From Pseudactinotalea terrae (GTDB taxonomy: Bacteria > Actinomycetota > Actinomycetes > Actinomycetales > Beutenbergiaceae), in assembly GCF_009733845.1 (NCBI RefSeq), contig NZ_WNXZ01000006.1:62001-126000 (forward strand): 64,000 nucleotides of DNA, written 5' to 3'. Under the pieces are notes generated by a model. That model saw nothing but the letters and a program-made list of their open reading frames with translations, was not told the origin of the DNA and made no database searches. This document shows positions 12,531-21,261 of the stretch, piece by piece. Each line of letters starts with the position of its first letter. The first letter of the stretch is position 1. The position numbers and the translations under genes were made by a program.

Positions 12531-12638
12531 ACGCCTCGGAGACGGTAGCGCTCGAGCCCAGCCGCGCCCGGGCGGCAGCGCGTTGCTCGGATCGCGTGGT
12601 CCGGACGGTGTCCTGCCTCGCCGCCACCAGCCGTGGCG

Positions 12639-14408
12639 TCAGCCGGCGTTGATGAAGCCGTAGGTGTACTCGTGTTCGGTCTGGGTGAGGGGATCCCAGT
12701 CGTTCCAGGGGTCCCAGGCGGGTTTCCAGGAGTGGCTGTCGGTGGGGACTTCGAGGGTGCGGGGGTCGGAGGCGTTGAGGCGGGTTGCGGGGTCACGCTC
12801 GGCTGTTGGGGCGGTCGCGGACGCGGTCGCGGTCGTGGGGTCGGGGTGGGTTGCTGGTTCGGGGTGGTGCTCGGCTCGGGTGAGGATGCCGTTCAGTGGT
12901 GTGGTGGTGCCGTTGGTGACGAGGTAGGTGGCGTTGGCGGGGGAGGCCCAGATCCAGATGCCGGGTGCGGGTTGGGCGACGTGCCAGTGGCCTTTGTCCT
13001 TGGCGCGGTGGTGTTTGCGGCACAGCCGGTGGGTGTTGGCCGATCGGGTGGCGCCGCCGCGGCCGGCGGGGTGTTGGTGGTCGACGTCGCTGGTGCGGGC
13101 GCGGCGGTGGCAGTGGGGGAAGGTGCAGTAGCCGGAGTTGAGCAGGGCGAGCTGTTCTTTGAGTCGGGGTGGTGCGACGTAGCCGGTGTAGGTGAGGTCT
13201 TCGGCGAGGTCGAGCACGGGTCGGATGGTGACGTGGGTGTGGCCCAGGATCTGGTGGGCTTCCTCGGGGGTCAGGACGCCGGCGTTCTCCTCGCACCAGG
13301 TGCCGGTGCCGCGGTCCAGGTGCACGTACAGCACGGTGGAGCCGAGGGTGCCGAGCTTGTCCAGCAGCCCCGCGGGCAGCCCGGCCACACCCGCAGGCAC
13401 GAGCGCACCCGCCGGCACGGGCGCACCGGGGATCTCGGGTGCGGCCCCGGGGGTACCGATCTCGGAGGGCCCGGGTTCGGGTTCCACGTCCAGCACGGCG
13501 CGCGCGGTCACCGCGTCGCGATCCTCGGGCACCTGGTTCGGCGGCGGGGCCGTCGCAGCAGGGTTCATCGCGGGTGCGGGTGCGGGTGCGGGTGTGGGTG
13601 CGGGGTCTGCGTGGTCTTGGGTGTGCAGGTCTTGCAGGGCGCTCAGCAGGGCGGGGTCGGCGAGCAGGCCCAGCGCCACGGCGCGCAGGATCTTGGTGGG
13701 GCGGGTATCGCCCAGGTCGGTCAGCCAGCCGGCGATCTGGTCCAGCCGCTGGTCCAGCCGGGCGGCGTCGGCGGTGGCGAGCCGGGCGGCCAGCTCGGTG
13801 GCGGCGCCGGCCTGGTGCACGACCTCGACATACAGCGAGGCGGCGACCCGGGCTTCGGCTTCTGCCTCGCTGTCCGGTCCCCGCACGGTGATCACGGCCT
13901 GGTCGATCACGGTCCGCAGCCGGCTCATCGGCACCAGCGCGGCCATCGGCTGCGGGCCGCGGCCGGTGTCCCGGGGCCGGCACAGCCGCGCCTCCACGAG
14001 CTGGGCCTGCTCGGCGGTCAGGTCCCGGGTGCGGCGGGCGATCACCCGGGCCCGCGCGAAGGACAGCGCCCCGGCCCGCACCGAGGTCGCGATGCCCCGC
14101 AACCGGTAGGTCAGGTCCAGCACATCGGCGCACAGCCCGGTCGCGGCCGGCTGCGTCAGCCCCAGCGCGGCGGCGACCTCGCACACCGCGAACTCGGGAA
14201 CCTGCGGGGTGCCCGGGCCACCGAGCCGGATCGCCTGCTCGGCCCCGGGGCGTTGCCAGGCCGGCGGCTCCCAGTCGGCGGCGACCTCCCCGAGGTACTC
14301 GGCCAGGTGCGCCAGCCGCACCCCCTCCATCCGAGTCACCTCACGATCAGCCGCAACGGCAGCGCGCAACGCCCCGTCACCGGTCAGACCCAGAGGTAGA
14401 ACATCCAT
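12639..14408 (-). CDS. DUF222 / HNH endonuclease domain protein (13E12-type)
   Basis: A 589-residue member of the large actinobacterial DUF222-HNH group. The N-terminal DUF222 helical region spans roughly residues 60-290. It is followed by a Pro/Ala linker (APTPAPAPAPA) and a region with YVHLDRGTG. The HNH core is at about 470-530: CTFPHCHRRARTSDVDHQHP, then RLCRKHHRAKDKGHW, giving two CxxC-like zinc pairs and the catalytic DVDH. The tail is Asp/Thr-rich. I chose MDVLPLG at 14408 because upstream codons look non-coding. Family members are multicopy and their role (mobile or nucleic-acid processing) is not established. It has no phage neighbours here. Confidence 0.9.
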   Translation of the reverse strand: MDVLPLGLTGDGALRAAVAADREVTRMEGVRLAHLAEYLGEVAADWEPPAWQRPGAEQAIRLGGPGTPQVPEFAVCEVAAALGLTQPAATGLCADVLDLTYRLRGIATSVRAGALSFARARVIARRTRDLTAEQAQLVEARLCRPRDTGRGPQPMAALVPMSRLRTVIDQAVITVRGPDSEAEAEARVAASLYVEVVHQAGAATELAARLATADAARLDQRLDQIAGWLTDLGDTRPTKILRAVALGLLADPALLSALQDLHTQDHADPAPTPAPAPAPAMNPAATAPPPNQVPEDRDAVTARAVLDVEPEPGPSEIGTPGAAPEIPGAPVPAGALVPAGVAGLPAGLLDKLGTLGSTVLYVHLDRGTGTWCEENAGVLTPEEAHQILGHTHVTIRPVLDLAEDLTYTGYVAPPRLKEQLALLNSGYCTFPHCHRRARTSDVDHQHPAGRGGATRSANTHRLCRKHHRAKDKGHWHVAQPAPGIWIWASPANATYLVTNGTTTPLNGILTRAEHHPEPATHPDPTTATASATAPTAERDPATRLNASDPRTLEVPTDSHSWKPAWDPWNDWDPLTQTEHEYTYGFINAG

Positions 14409-14649
14409 ACGAGAACTAGACCACCCACCACCGACAAACCACCCCAACCGCCGAAAGACGCGGATGCTGGCAGCAAGCCGGCGAGGAGCGTGACTGCGGA
14501 TCTGGCGGATAGCCGGGAGAGACGCGAGGCGGAGATGGGGCGTACTCGAGTCGGCGAGCTCGCGCGGATGCGGGCGGGGCGCAGGCACCGTTCGGAATGG
14601 AAGGCAGGCGCCGAGTTCCGGAGTGCGAAGCGGCTCAAGACGTCAGTCG

Positions 14650-14655
14650 TAGTCT
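14650..14655 (+). promoter_or_regulatory. Leaderless -10 box of the GNAT gene
   Basis: TAGTCT lies 7 nt before the ATG at 14663. No ribosome site is present, so the transcript probably begins at or next to the start codon. Confidence 0.5.
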
Positions 14656-14662
14656 GGGTCGG

Positions 14663-15190
14663 ATGGATCAGTTCGCCGAGTACGAGCCGCGTGAGCGCCG
14701 AGTCGGCACCGCGGGCGATGCCGCCGTCGCCGTACGTGCCGCCACGACTGCGGACATCGACGCGATCGCCCGCGTCCAGGAAGCAGCGGGCCGCCTCGCC
14801 CACCGTGACGCCTGGCGCCGAGCCGTCACGAACCCCGAGTGCTGCCTCCTGGTGGCCGAGGCCCCCACCAGCACCACTGTGGTCGGCTGGGCGCAGACGC
14901 ACCACCACACCGACCCGCAGGATGCTGCACCGGCGGGCCACTACCTGGGCGGGGTGACCGTCGAGCCGGCATGGCGCCGCGGCGGCGTGGCCGTCGCGCT
15001 GACCGAGACACGGCTGCGGTGGGTCGCCGACCGCGCCGACGAAGCGTTCTACGTGGTGAACCCGACCAACCGTGCCTCGATCGACCTGCACCGCCGCTGG
15101 GGCTTCGAGGAGGTGCTGCGTGCTGAACGCCTGACCGGTGTCGAGTTCACCGGTGGCATCGGCATCCTCATGCGTGCAGCCCTGCGCTGA
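14663..15190 (+). CDS. GNAT-family N-acetyltransferase
   Basis: A 175-residue single-domain acetyl-CoA-dependent transferase. The acetyl-CoA binding beta-bulge motif is at GGVTVEPAWRRGGVAVAL, an RxxGxA variant of R/QxxGxG/A, near residue 100. The later strand and helix FYVVNPTNRASIDLHRRWGF carry the typical NxxA...Y/F alpha4 element. There are no export signals, so it acts in the cytoplasm. The ATG at 14663 is preferred for the leaderless -10 box. It is convergent with the beta-helix gene, 18 bp apart. The amine substrate is unknown. Confidence 0.88.
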   Translation: MDQFAEYEPRERRVGTAGDAAVAVRAATTADIDAIARVQEAAGRLAHRDAWRRAVTNPECCLLVAEAPTSTTVVGWAQTHHHTDPQDAAPAGHYLGGVTVEPAWRRGGVAVALTETRLRWVADRADEAFYVVNPTNRASIDLHRRWGFEEVLRAERLTGVEFTGGIGILMRAALR

Positions 15191-15208
15191 CGGGCGACCG
15201 CAGCCCTC

Positions 15209-17365
15209 TCAGAACACCGACCGCGCGCGCGTGGGCGGGTACTGGTCGGGCGCCGTGGGGGCAGCGAGCGGGTGCCGGCGCTCTGCGACAGGGCGAGGTC
15301 CGACGTCGGCCGTGCTCGGGGCCCGGAACCCCAGCTCGTCCAGCGGCGATCCGGGAAGGATCGAGAAGTCGCGAGCGCCGACGTCGGCGAATCCCGGGTC
15401 GGCGACAGCCGAGTGCCGGTCACGCCCCGCGGCGCGCCAGTCCTCGTCTCGCGCCGCCGTGGCGGCCCACACCCGCCGACCGGTCTCGTCGGGCCGGCCC
15501 GCGCCGTTCGCGGCCACCACACCACCGCCGATCGGTGCGTAGTCCCAGAACAGGTTGAGGTCGCTCCGGACGTTGAAGGATCGGACGTCGTCGGGCTTGT
15601 CCTCGTGGCCGCTGAAGGCCGGGCGGCCTTCACCGACCACCACGTTCCCCGTGAAGGTCAGGCCCACATGCTCCTCGGGGCGGCTGACAGCCACCTGCCC
15701 TTCACCGCCGAACGCGAAGAGGTTGTCGCGCACGATGTTCTCGCGGCCGTAGTGAAGGTGGAAGCAGTTGCTGGAGGTGTCGTGCACCGTGTTGCCCTCG
15801 ACCACCACGTGCGACGACGCCTCGTCGAGGTAGATCCCCCAGCCGCCGTAGTTGCGGCAGGCCACGTCATGGATGTGGTTGCCACGCACCACGGTGCCGG
15901 CCGCGATGCCCAGCAGGTAGATGCCGCCCATGTCGTTGAGCTCGCCCTGCCCGAGATGGTGCAGATGGTTGCCCTCGATGAGATTGCTCACCGACGCGCT
16001 CGGGTGGTAGTCCCACACCCACCCGACCGACACGGCGCTGTAGTAGAAGTCGTGCACGTCGTTGTGCGCGATCACGTTGTGCGCCGCGTGCTGCAGCAGG
16101 ATCGCCACGCACCCCGGGTACGTGCGCCCGCCGGAGACCAGCACGTTGTCGCTGATCTCGTTGTGGCTCACGAATCCCGGCGAGGACGCCTCAGCCGCGC
16201 CCCCGGCCCGCACCCCACCGGCGCCCAGATCGGCCATCCGGCAGCCCGAGATCAGCGCCCCGCGCGTGCCTTCACCCAGCTCGACGCCGTAGCCGCCGAC
16301 GTGCTCGATCCCGCACCCGACCATGGCGCACGCCCGCGCGTGCCGCAGCTGGATCGCCGCGGGCACCTGGCTCGCTGCCTGCACCTCGCTGCCGTACTCG
16401 CGCACGGGCAGCAGCGGATCCTCGCGTACTCCGAACGGCGGCACCGCGGCGGGCGGCACCGCGAACTCGGCGTACTCGAAGCGCACGTTCTCGAAGCGCA
16501 CCTCACGCACCACCGAGTCGGCCTCGCCCTCGATCGAGACGAACGCATCGATCACCGGCAACCGCGCCTCGAGCGAGGTCGCATCCTCACCCGGCAGCGG
16601 CACGTACAGCACGTGCGCGCCGTCGAGCCCGCAGACCTCACCGGTGACGTCGAGATACCACTCGCCCGGCTCCTCGCCCAGTACCTCCACGACGTTGTCG
16701 AGGTAGTACGTGGCGAACGTCTTCGCAGCATCGTCGCGCAGGGCGAACAGGCTCATGTACGGGCTGGTGATCGTGCGCGTCTCGTGGTCGACCGTGCCGA
16801 TCGGCAGCCGCTCCTGCACCCAGTAGTGCGGCACCACGACCTCGACCTGGCCTGGCTGCGACAGCACCGGCACGTCACCCTCGGCGTACGTGAAGGTGTC
16901 GCCGCCCTCGAACATGGTGCCCACGCCGTGGGACCTCGGGTCGAAGCCTCCTGCCGACTCCATCTGGAGCCGTCCCGTGCGGGGGGTGCGGGGCCGACGG
17001 CGTCGCTCACCGTTCACATAGAGCGCTCGCCCGCCGTGCGCGGGCGCCCGAGCGGCGAGGGCTGAGACCCCGTTGACCGTGACCTCGCGCCACTGCGACA
17101 GCGCGACGGAACCGTCGAGGACCGGGAGAGCCTCGCCGTCGAGAGCGACGAAGGAGGTGAAGGAGTCGAGGGGCCCGAGCTGAAGGGTCTCGTGATGGGG
17201 GTAGCGACCGCCCGCGAGCCACACGACGGCACGCTGCCCGTCAGCGCGCCGCGCTCGGATCAGCCGCATGGCGGTCTGCAGGTCACCGACCGGGTAGCCC
17301 TGCGACCCGTCGCCGTAGCGCGACCCGTGCGGATGGACGAAGACCTCGACCCGGTCCGTCGACAT
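15209..17365 (-). CDS. Right-handed parallel beta-helix protein, predicted carbohydrate-active enzyme
   Basis: A 718-residue protein with no signal peptide. It opens FVHPHGSRYGDGS, a motif typical of beta-helix proteins with an opening strand like DUF1565 (usually G-D/N-G-S/T). The central part (about residues 330-600) shows successive helix rungs: LISGCRMADLG, HNEISDNVLVSG, HNVIAHNDVHDFYY, NLIEGNHLHHLG, TVVRGNHIHDV, VVVEGNTVHDTSSN and NIVRDNLFAFGG. Asn and His stacks suggest a carbohydrate or metal groove. The architecture resembles GH141- and PL6-like enzymes, but I cannot assign a family. It is the last gene of the minus arm of the GntR locus, 22 bp after the hydroxyacid dehydrogenase, so it likely acts intracellularly on the imported glycan. 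Confidence 0.82.
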   Translation of the reverse strand: MSTDRVEVFVHPHGSRYGDGSQGYPVGDLQTAMRLIRARRADGQRAVVWLAGGRYPHHETLQLGPLDSFTSFVALDGEALPVLDGSVALSQWREVTVNGVSALAARAPAHGGRALYVNGERRRRPRTPRTGRLQMESAGGFDPRSHGVGTMFEGGDTFTYAEGDVPVLSQPGQVEVVVPHYWVQERLPIGTVDHETRTITSPYMSLFALRDDAAKTFATYYLDNVVEVLGEEPGEWYLDVTGEVCGLDGAHVLYVPLPGEDATSLEARLPVIDAFVSIEGEADSVVREVRFENVRFEYAEFAVPPAAVPPFGVREDPLLPVREYGSEVQAASQVPAAIQLRHARACAMVGCGIEHVGGYGVELGEGTRGALISGCRMADLGAGGVRAGGAAEASSPGFVSHNEISDNVLVSGGRTYPGCVAILLQHAAHNVIAHNDVHDFYYSAVSVGWVWDYHPSASVSNLIEGNHLHHLGQGELNDMGGIYLLGIAAGTVVRGNHIHDVACRNYGGWGIYLDEASSHVVVEGNTVHDTSSNCFHLHYGRENIVRDNLFAFGGEGQVAVSRPEEHVGLTFTGNVVVGEGRPAFSGHEDKPDDVRSFNVRSDLNLFWDYAPIGGGVVAANGAGRPDETGRRVWAATAARDEDWRAAGRDRHSAVADPGFADVGARDFSILPGSPLDELGFRAPSTADVGPRPVAERRHPLAAPTAPDQYPPTRARSVF

Positions 17366-17387
17366 CAGCGAGCAACCTGGCGATCGG

Positions 17388-18398
17388 TCATGCCCTGGTC
17401 CTCGCGACCTCTTCGGTGACCTCGTGCTGCAGCGGGTCGCCGGTGAGCCAGCGCTCGAGCTCGTCGATCACCAGCCTGCCCAGCTGCGTGCGCTCGGTGC
17501 CGATGCTGCCGGCGATGTGGCCGGTCAGCTTGACGTTCGGCAGCTCCCAGAGCGGCGAGTCGTCCACCGGCGGCTCGGGATGCGTCACGTCGAGGTTCGC
17601 CAGCAGATCGGGCCGCTCTCGCAGCACACCGATCAGCGCCTCCTCGTCCACGAGCGCGCCACGGGCGGTGTTGAGAAACACGGCACCGCGCGGCAGCGAC
17701 TCGAGCTCGGACCGCCCGATCATCCCGTCGTTCACGCCGGGGATCCACGGCGCGTGCACGCTCACCACGCGGCTGCGCTCGAACAGGTCGCCCAGCGTCT
17801 CCACCCGTTCCGCGCCGGAGGACTGCGCGTCCAGCTCGGTGAGGTACGGGTCGAACACGAGGATCTGGGTCTCGAGTGCCTTCAGCCGCGTCGCGACCTT
17901 GCGCGCGGTCGACCCGAACCCGACGAGCCCGACCGTGCGGCCGTAGATCCCGAGGTGGGCCTGGTCCGCGTGGTGCCGGCGTTCACCCCGGAAATGGGCC
18001 TCGTGCCGGTGCTCACCCTTCAGACCCATGATGATCGCGGCGTAGGTGTAGTCGGCGACCGGCTCGTTGTTGGCGTCAGCGGCCGAGACGATGCGGATGC
18101 CGCGTGCCCAGAACTCCTCCGAGAGCATGTGCCGTACGGAGCCTGCTGCGTACAGCACGAGCTTCAGCGAGGTCATCCGGGCCAGCACCTCTGGCGGCAG
18201 GGACAGGCTGCCCCACCCGGTCAGGAGCACCTCCACCTCGCTCAGCCGCGGCGAGGCGAGCGCCTCGGCGACGTCGCTGTAGTAGCCCTCGACCTCGACC
18301 AGGCTCTCCAGGCGGGCCCGGTCGGCGGCGCTCAGCACGGCGTCGGCGACGCCCTCCCCGAGCTTGCAGAGGGCGAGCGGACGTGCGGCGGGACTCAT
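17388..18398 (-). CDS. D-2-hydroxyacid dehydrogenase family protein
   Basis: A 336-residue NAD-dependent reductase of 2-ketoacids (glyoxylate, hydroxypyruvate or similar). The nucleotide-binding loop is VGLVGFGSTARKVA near residue 152. The catalytic triad is recognisable: Arg in NTARGALVD, Glu in DVTHPEPP and His in LTGHIAGS. The start has AGGAGA 4 nt upstream of the ATG. It sits between the DapA-like aldolase and the beta-helix gene in one operon, where it could reduce a two- or three-carbon aldol product. A paralogue with the same N-terminal LLTGWG and CAGSVR-like segments lies at 56456-57502 in the second lyase region. Confidence 0.9.
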   Translation of the reverse strand: MSPAARPLALCKLGEGVADAVLSAADRARLESLVEVEGYYSDVAEALASPRLSEVEVLLTGWGSLSLPPEVLARMTSLKLVLYAAGSVRHMLSEEFWARGIRIVSAADANNEPVADYTYAAIIMGLKGEHRHEAHFRGERRHHADQAHLGIYGRTVGLVGFGSTARKVATRLKALETQILVFDPYLTELDAQSSGAERVETLGDLFERSRVVSVHAPWIPGVNDGMIGRSELESLPRGAVFLNTARGALVDEEALIGVLRERPDLLANLDVTHPEPPVDDSPLWELPNVKLTGHIAGSIGTERTQLGRLVIDELERWLTGDPLQHEVTEEVARTRA

Positions 18399-18410
18399 CG
18401 CATCTCCTGA

Positions 18411-19307
18411 TCAGGCCGTGACGGACTCGCGGCCGTAGGCACGGACCGTATCGAGTTTCGCGACGGCGGCCTCGCTGAGCTCAGAGTGCGGCGGCCGGAC
18501 GCCGCCGGTCTCCACACCCTGCCAGCGCAGCAGCTGCTTGATCACGGACACGTTGTACCGGCCGCCGCGCTCGGCGCGGACCGCCTCGACCGGGCCGGCG
18601 TAGTCGGCGAGCAGCTGGGCCAACGTGGTGAGATCGCCGTCGAGCACCGCGCGGTGCACGGCGAGCGCCATGTCCGGTCGCGCGTTCGCGATTCCCGAGG
18701 TGAAGGACTGCACGCCCACCCCGGCGAACGCGGGCACCTGCGACTCGGCGAGCCCGTTGATCCAGGTACACGCGCCCGGCTCGGTGCGACCCATGACGTC
18801 CGAGAGCGTGTGCAGGTCCTTGCGCGCGTACTTGACGGCCACGACGTTCGACGGCGCGATCACCTCGGCGATGTGCCTCGCGTCGAGCCGTGTGGTGCGG
18901 AGGTAGAGCACCACAGGGAGGACGCTGCGCTCAGCGAGCTGCGTGTAGAAGTCGACCAGTCCGACCTCGTCCCCGAACGGGTCGCTCGGCTCGTGAACCA
19001 TGATCGCGTGATAGCCGAGGTGCTTCGCTGTCTCGGCCTCGTGAAGGATCGACCGCATGGAGCCGGTCACGCCCGCGAGCAGGGTGGCGTCCTGGGCGCC
19101 GGCGGCCACTGCGCGCAGCACCGTGTGTCGTTCGCTGACCTCGAGCTGTTGCACCTCGGCGGTGTTGCCGAGCGCCGTCAGCACCGGCACGCCACCGCTC
19201 GCGGTGCGGGCCGCGACCTCGGTGATGGTGTCGGCGTCGACGTGCTCGGTGCCGTCGCGGTAGGCGGTGACGAGGACGGCGGTGACACCCTCCAGCGAGA
19301 TGGTCAT
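18411..19307 (-). CDS. DapA-family (dihydrodipicolinate synthase/N-acetylneuraminate lyase) aldolase or dehydratase
   Basis: A 298-residue (beta/alpha)8 Schiff-base enzyme. The catalytic Lys is in VVAVKYARKDLHT near residue 162. The phosphate/keto-acid loop is LTALGNTAEVQQL and the helper Tyr in PVVLYLRTTRL replaces the usual YNxP. That loop change points away from lysine biosynthesis and toward sugar-acid enzymes such as 2-keto-3-deoxy-aldonate aldolases or 5-keto-4-deoxyglucarate dehydratase. Its ATG overlaps the SDR stop (19304-19307). Following an enolase-family protein and an SDR, it would cleave a 2-keto-3-deoxy sugar acid to pyruvate plus an aldehyde; this role is inferred. Confidence 0.87.
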   Translation of the reverse strand: MTISLEGVTAVLVTAYRDGTEHVDADTITEVAARTASGGVPVLTALGNTAEVQQLEVSERHTVLRAVAAGAQDATLLAGVTGSMRSILHEAETAKHLGYHAIMVHEPSDPFGDEVGLVDFYTQLAERSVLPVVLYLRTTRLDARHIAEVIAPSNVVAVKYARKDLHTLSDVMGRTEPGACTWINGLAESQVPAFAGVGVQSFTSGIANARPDMALAVHRAVLDGDLTTLAQLLADYAGPVEAVRAERGGRYNVSVIKQLLRWQGVETGGVRPPHSELSEAAVAKLDTVRAYGRESVTA

Positions 19308-20104
19308 GGTGTTCCGTCCTTCATGTTGGCAACGATCTCCGACGACGCCTGGCGGGCCTGGGCGGTCAGCCCGCCGTCGACGGTGATGACCTGTCCGGTG
19401 ATGTACGCGGCGTCCTCGGAGGCGAGGAACGCCGCGACGCCCGCGACCTCCGCGCCGCTGCCCGCGCGTCCCATCGGGATCGGGGTCACCTCGGTGGCCT
19501 GCACGGCAGGGTCGAGGCTCTGGTAGCGGTCGTTGGAGATCGCGCCAGGGGCGATCGCGTTGACGCGGATCCCGCGCGGTGACAGCTCGAGCGCCGCCGC
19601 TCGGGTGAAGGCCTCGATCGCGCCCTTGCTCGAGTCGTAGGCCACGGCCTCGCGATGGGCCTTGGTGGCGCCGATCGAGGAGATGTTGACGATCGAGCCG
19701 CCACCCGTCATGCGCAGTGCCGCCTCGCGCGTGCACAGGTAGGTGCCTCGCGCCGCGATCTCGAACGTGCGGTCCCAGTCCTGCAGGGTGAGGTCGAAGA
19801 ACGGCACCCGCCCCAGCATCGGCGCCGCTGCGTTGTTGACGAGCACGTCGATGCCGCCGAGCTCGGCGACCACGTGCTCGATCATGGCGACCACAGCGTC
19901 GGCGTCGGAGACGTCGGCGTCGATGCCGATCGCCCTCACGCCCTGGCCCCGCAGCGCCTCCGCGAGCGCCTCGGCCTCGCCCGGCACGATCCCGTTGACG
20001 GCGACCGCGGCACCCTCAGCCGCGAATCGTTCGACGAGCGCCTGACCGATGTTGCGCGAGCCACCGGTCACCAGCACTCGCACACCCTCGAAACGCCCGG
20101 TCAT
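19304..20104 (-). CDS. Short-chain dehydrogenase/reductase (SDR)
   Basis: A 266-residue classical SDR. The cofactor motif is TGGSRNIG at residues 13-20, the core strand NNAA near 93, and the catalytic Ser-Tyr-Lys appear as ISSIGATK followed by AYDSSKGA. The C-terminal GQVITVDGG is the usual end motif. In this operon it would oxidise a sugar or sugar acid, or reduce an aldehyde from the aldolase. The ATG at 20104 overlaps the stop of the enolase-family gene (ATGA at 20101-20104). It is separate from, and not closely alike to, the SDRs at 45185 and 60607. Confidence 0.92.
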   Translation of the reverse strand: MTGRFEGVRVLVTGGSRNIGQALVERFAAEGAAVAVNGIVPGEAEALAEALRGQGVRAIGIDADVSDADAVVAMIEHVVAELGGIDVLVNNAAAPMLGRVPFFDLTLQDWDRTFEIAARGTYLCTREAALRMTGGGSIVNISSIGATKAHREAVAYDSSKGAIEAFTRAAALELSPRGIRVNAIAPGAISNDRYQSLDPAVQATEVTPIPMGRAGSGAEVAGVAAFLASEDAAYITGQVITVDGGLTAQARQASSEIVANMKDGTP

Positions 20105-21261
20105 GACGGCCTCCCGACGCGATCGACGATGTTCGTCGTCGCGCCCACGTCCCACTGCAGCGGCCCAGCCGCCTCGGCCAGCCGGTGCTGGTCGATCTCC
20201 ACACCCAAGCCTGGCCCCGACGGCGCGAGCACGGACCCGTCGCGGTACTCGACCTGTTCCTTGACCACGTCGGCCGTGTAGAGCAGGGGGCCCACCGGGT
20301 CCGCGGCGACCGTGGCTGCGGCGCTCGTGACGCCCAGGTGGGCGGCCGCAGCGGTGCCGATCGCGAGCTCCTGCGTGGTGCCGATCAGGCAGGCGAGGCC
20401 CGCGGCCTCGGCGATCGAGATGACCCGGAGCGCCGCCGTCAGGCCCCCGAGGGCGAACAGCCCGACGTTGAGCACGTCCACGGCACCCGCGGCCGCGAGC
20501 CGAAGCCCGGCTGCGCCGTCGTAGACGTGCTCCGAGACAGGGATCAGGGTTCGACGGCGTACCTCGCCGAGCCCGGCGAGGTCACCTGCGCGGGCGGGCG
20601 CCTCGACGAGCGCGTAGTCGAGCTCGATCGTGCGCTCGATGAAGCGGATCGCCTGCGTCGAGTCGAGGAGGTTGGAGAAGTCGAGCGACTTGAGCTGGAC
20701 CGTCTCCCCGAACCGATCGCGCAGCGCGCGCAGGAACTCCTCGTCGAGGTCGAGCCTGCCGCCCACGTAGACGCGGAACATCGTGAAGCCCTCAGCCAGT
20801 CTCGCGCCCACCACCTCGAGGTTCGCCTCGATGTCCGCCGGCGTGCGCTGCCGGAAGATCGGGTAGGCCACCGGCAGCGAGGGGCGCACCTGGCCGCCGA
20901 GCAGGTCGGAGACGCTGCGTCCGCTCACCTTGCCGCGCAGGTCCCAGAGCGCGATGTCGATGCCGCACCGGATCACGGCGCCCTTGTCGTAGAGCGAGCC
21001 GGCGGAGGGGAACGCCTCCTCGAGCACCCGGGTGGCGGCGTTCGCGGCCCAGATGTCCAGGCCCACGAGCATCGCGGTGAGGCTGCGCTGCAGGTCCGCG
21101 ACGTCTACGTGGAAGCGCGGCAGGTGCTGGAAGTCGGACATCTCGCCGACGCCGACCAGGCCGTCGTCGGTGTCGATCTCGACGATGACGTGCCCGCAGA
21201 CCAGGCCCGTGCTGCGGGGGGTGTTGACCGAGGTGAGCCGGACGGCGGTGATGACGCTCAC
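20101..21261 (-). CDS. Enolase-superfamily protein (mandelate racemase/muconate lactonizing-like) with atypical active-site lysines
   Basis: A 386-residue protein with the capping domain (residues 1-130, ending in GIDIALWDLRGKVSG) and a beta-barrel. The usual KxKxG motif is replaced by FRVYVGG, so both expected lysines are Arg and Tyr. Metal ligands are plausible at Asp in LKSLDFSN, Glu in ALVEAPAR and Glu in IPVSEHVYD. The final acid/His pair is also changed (NVGLFALGG and IGTTQELAIG). The GTG start overlaps the GntR stop. By context it should dehydrate or isomerise a sugar acid, but the altered residues mean that the reaction may differ from family norms. Confidence 0.85.
   Translation of the reverse strand: MSVITAVRLTSVNTPRSTGLVCGHVIVEIDTDDGLVGVGEMSDFQHLPRFHVDVADLQRSLTAMLVGLDIWAANAATRVLEEAFPSAGSLYDKGAVIRCGIDIALWDLRGKVSGRSVSDLLGGQVRPSLPVAYPIFRQRTPADIEANLEVVGARLAEGFTMFRVYVGGRLDLDEEFLRALRDRFGETVQLKSLDFSNLLDSTQAIRFIERTIELDYALVEAPARAGDLAGLGEVRRRTLIPVSEHVYDGAAGLRLAAAGAVDVLNVGLFALGGLTAALRVISIAEAAGLACLIGTTQELAIGTAAAAHLGVTSAAATVAADPVGPLLYTADVVKEQVEYRDGSVLAPSGPGLGVEIDQHRLAEAAGPLQWDVGATTNIVDRVGRPS

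Noticed and set aside
12639-14408. DUF222-HNH gene as a sign of a mobile element or phage
   Set aside because: No flanking repeats, integrase or phage genes; such genes are abundant as single chromosomal copies in actinobacteria.
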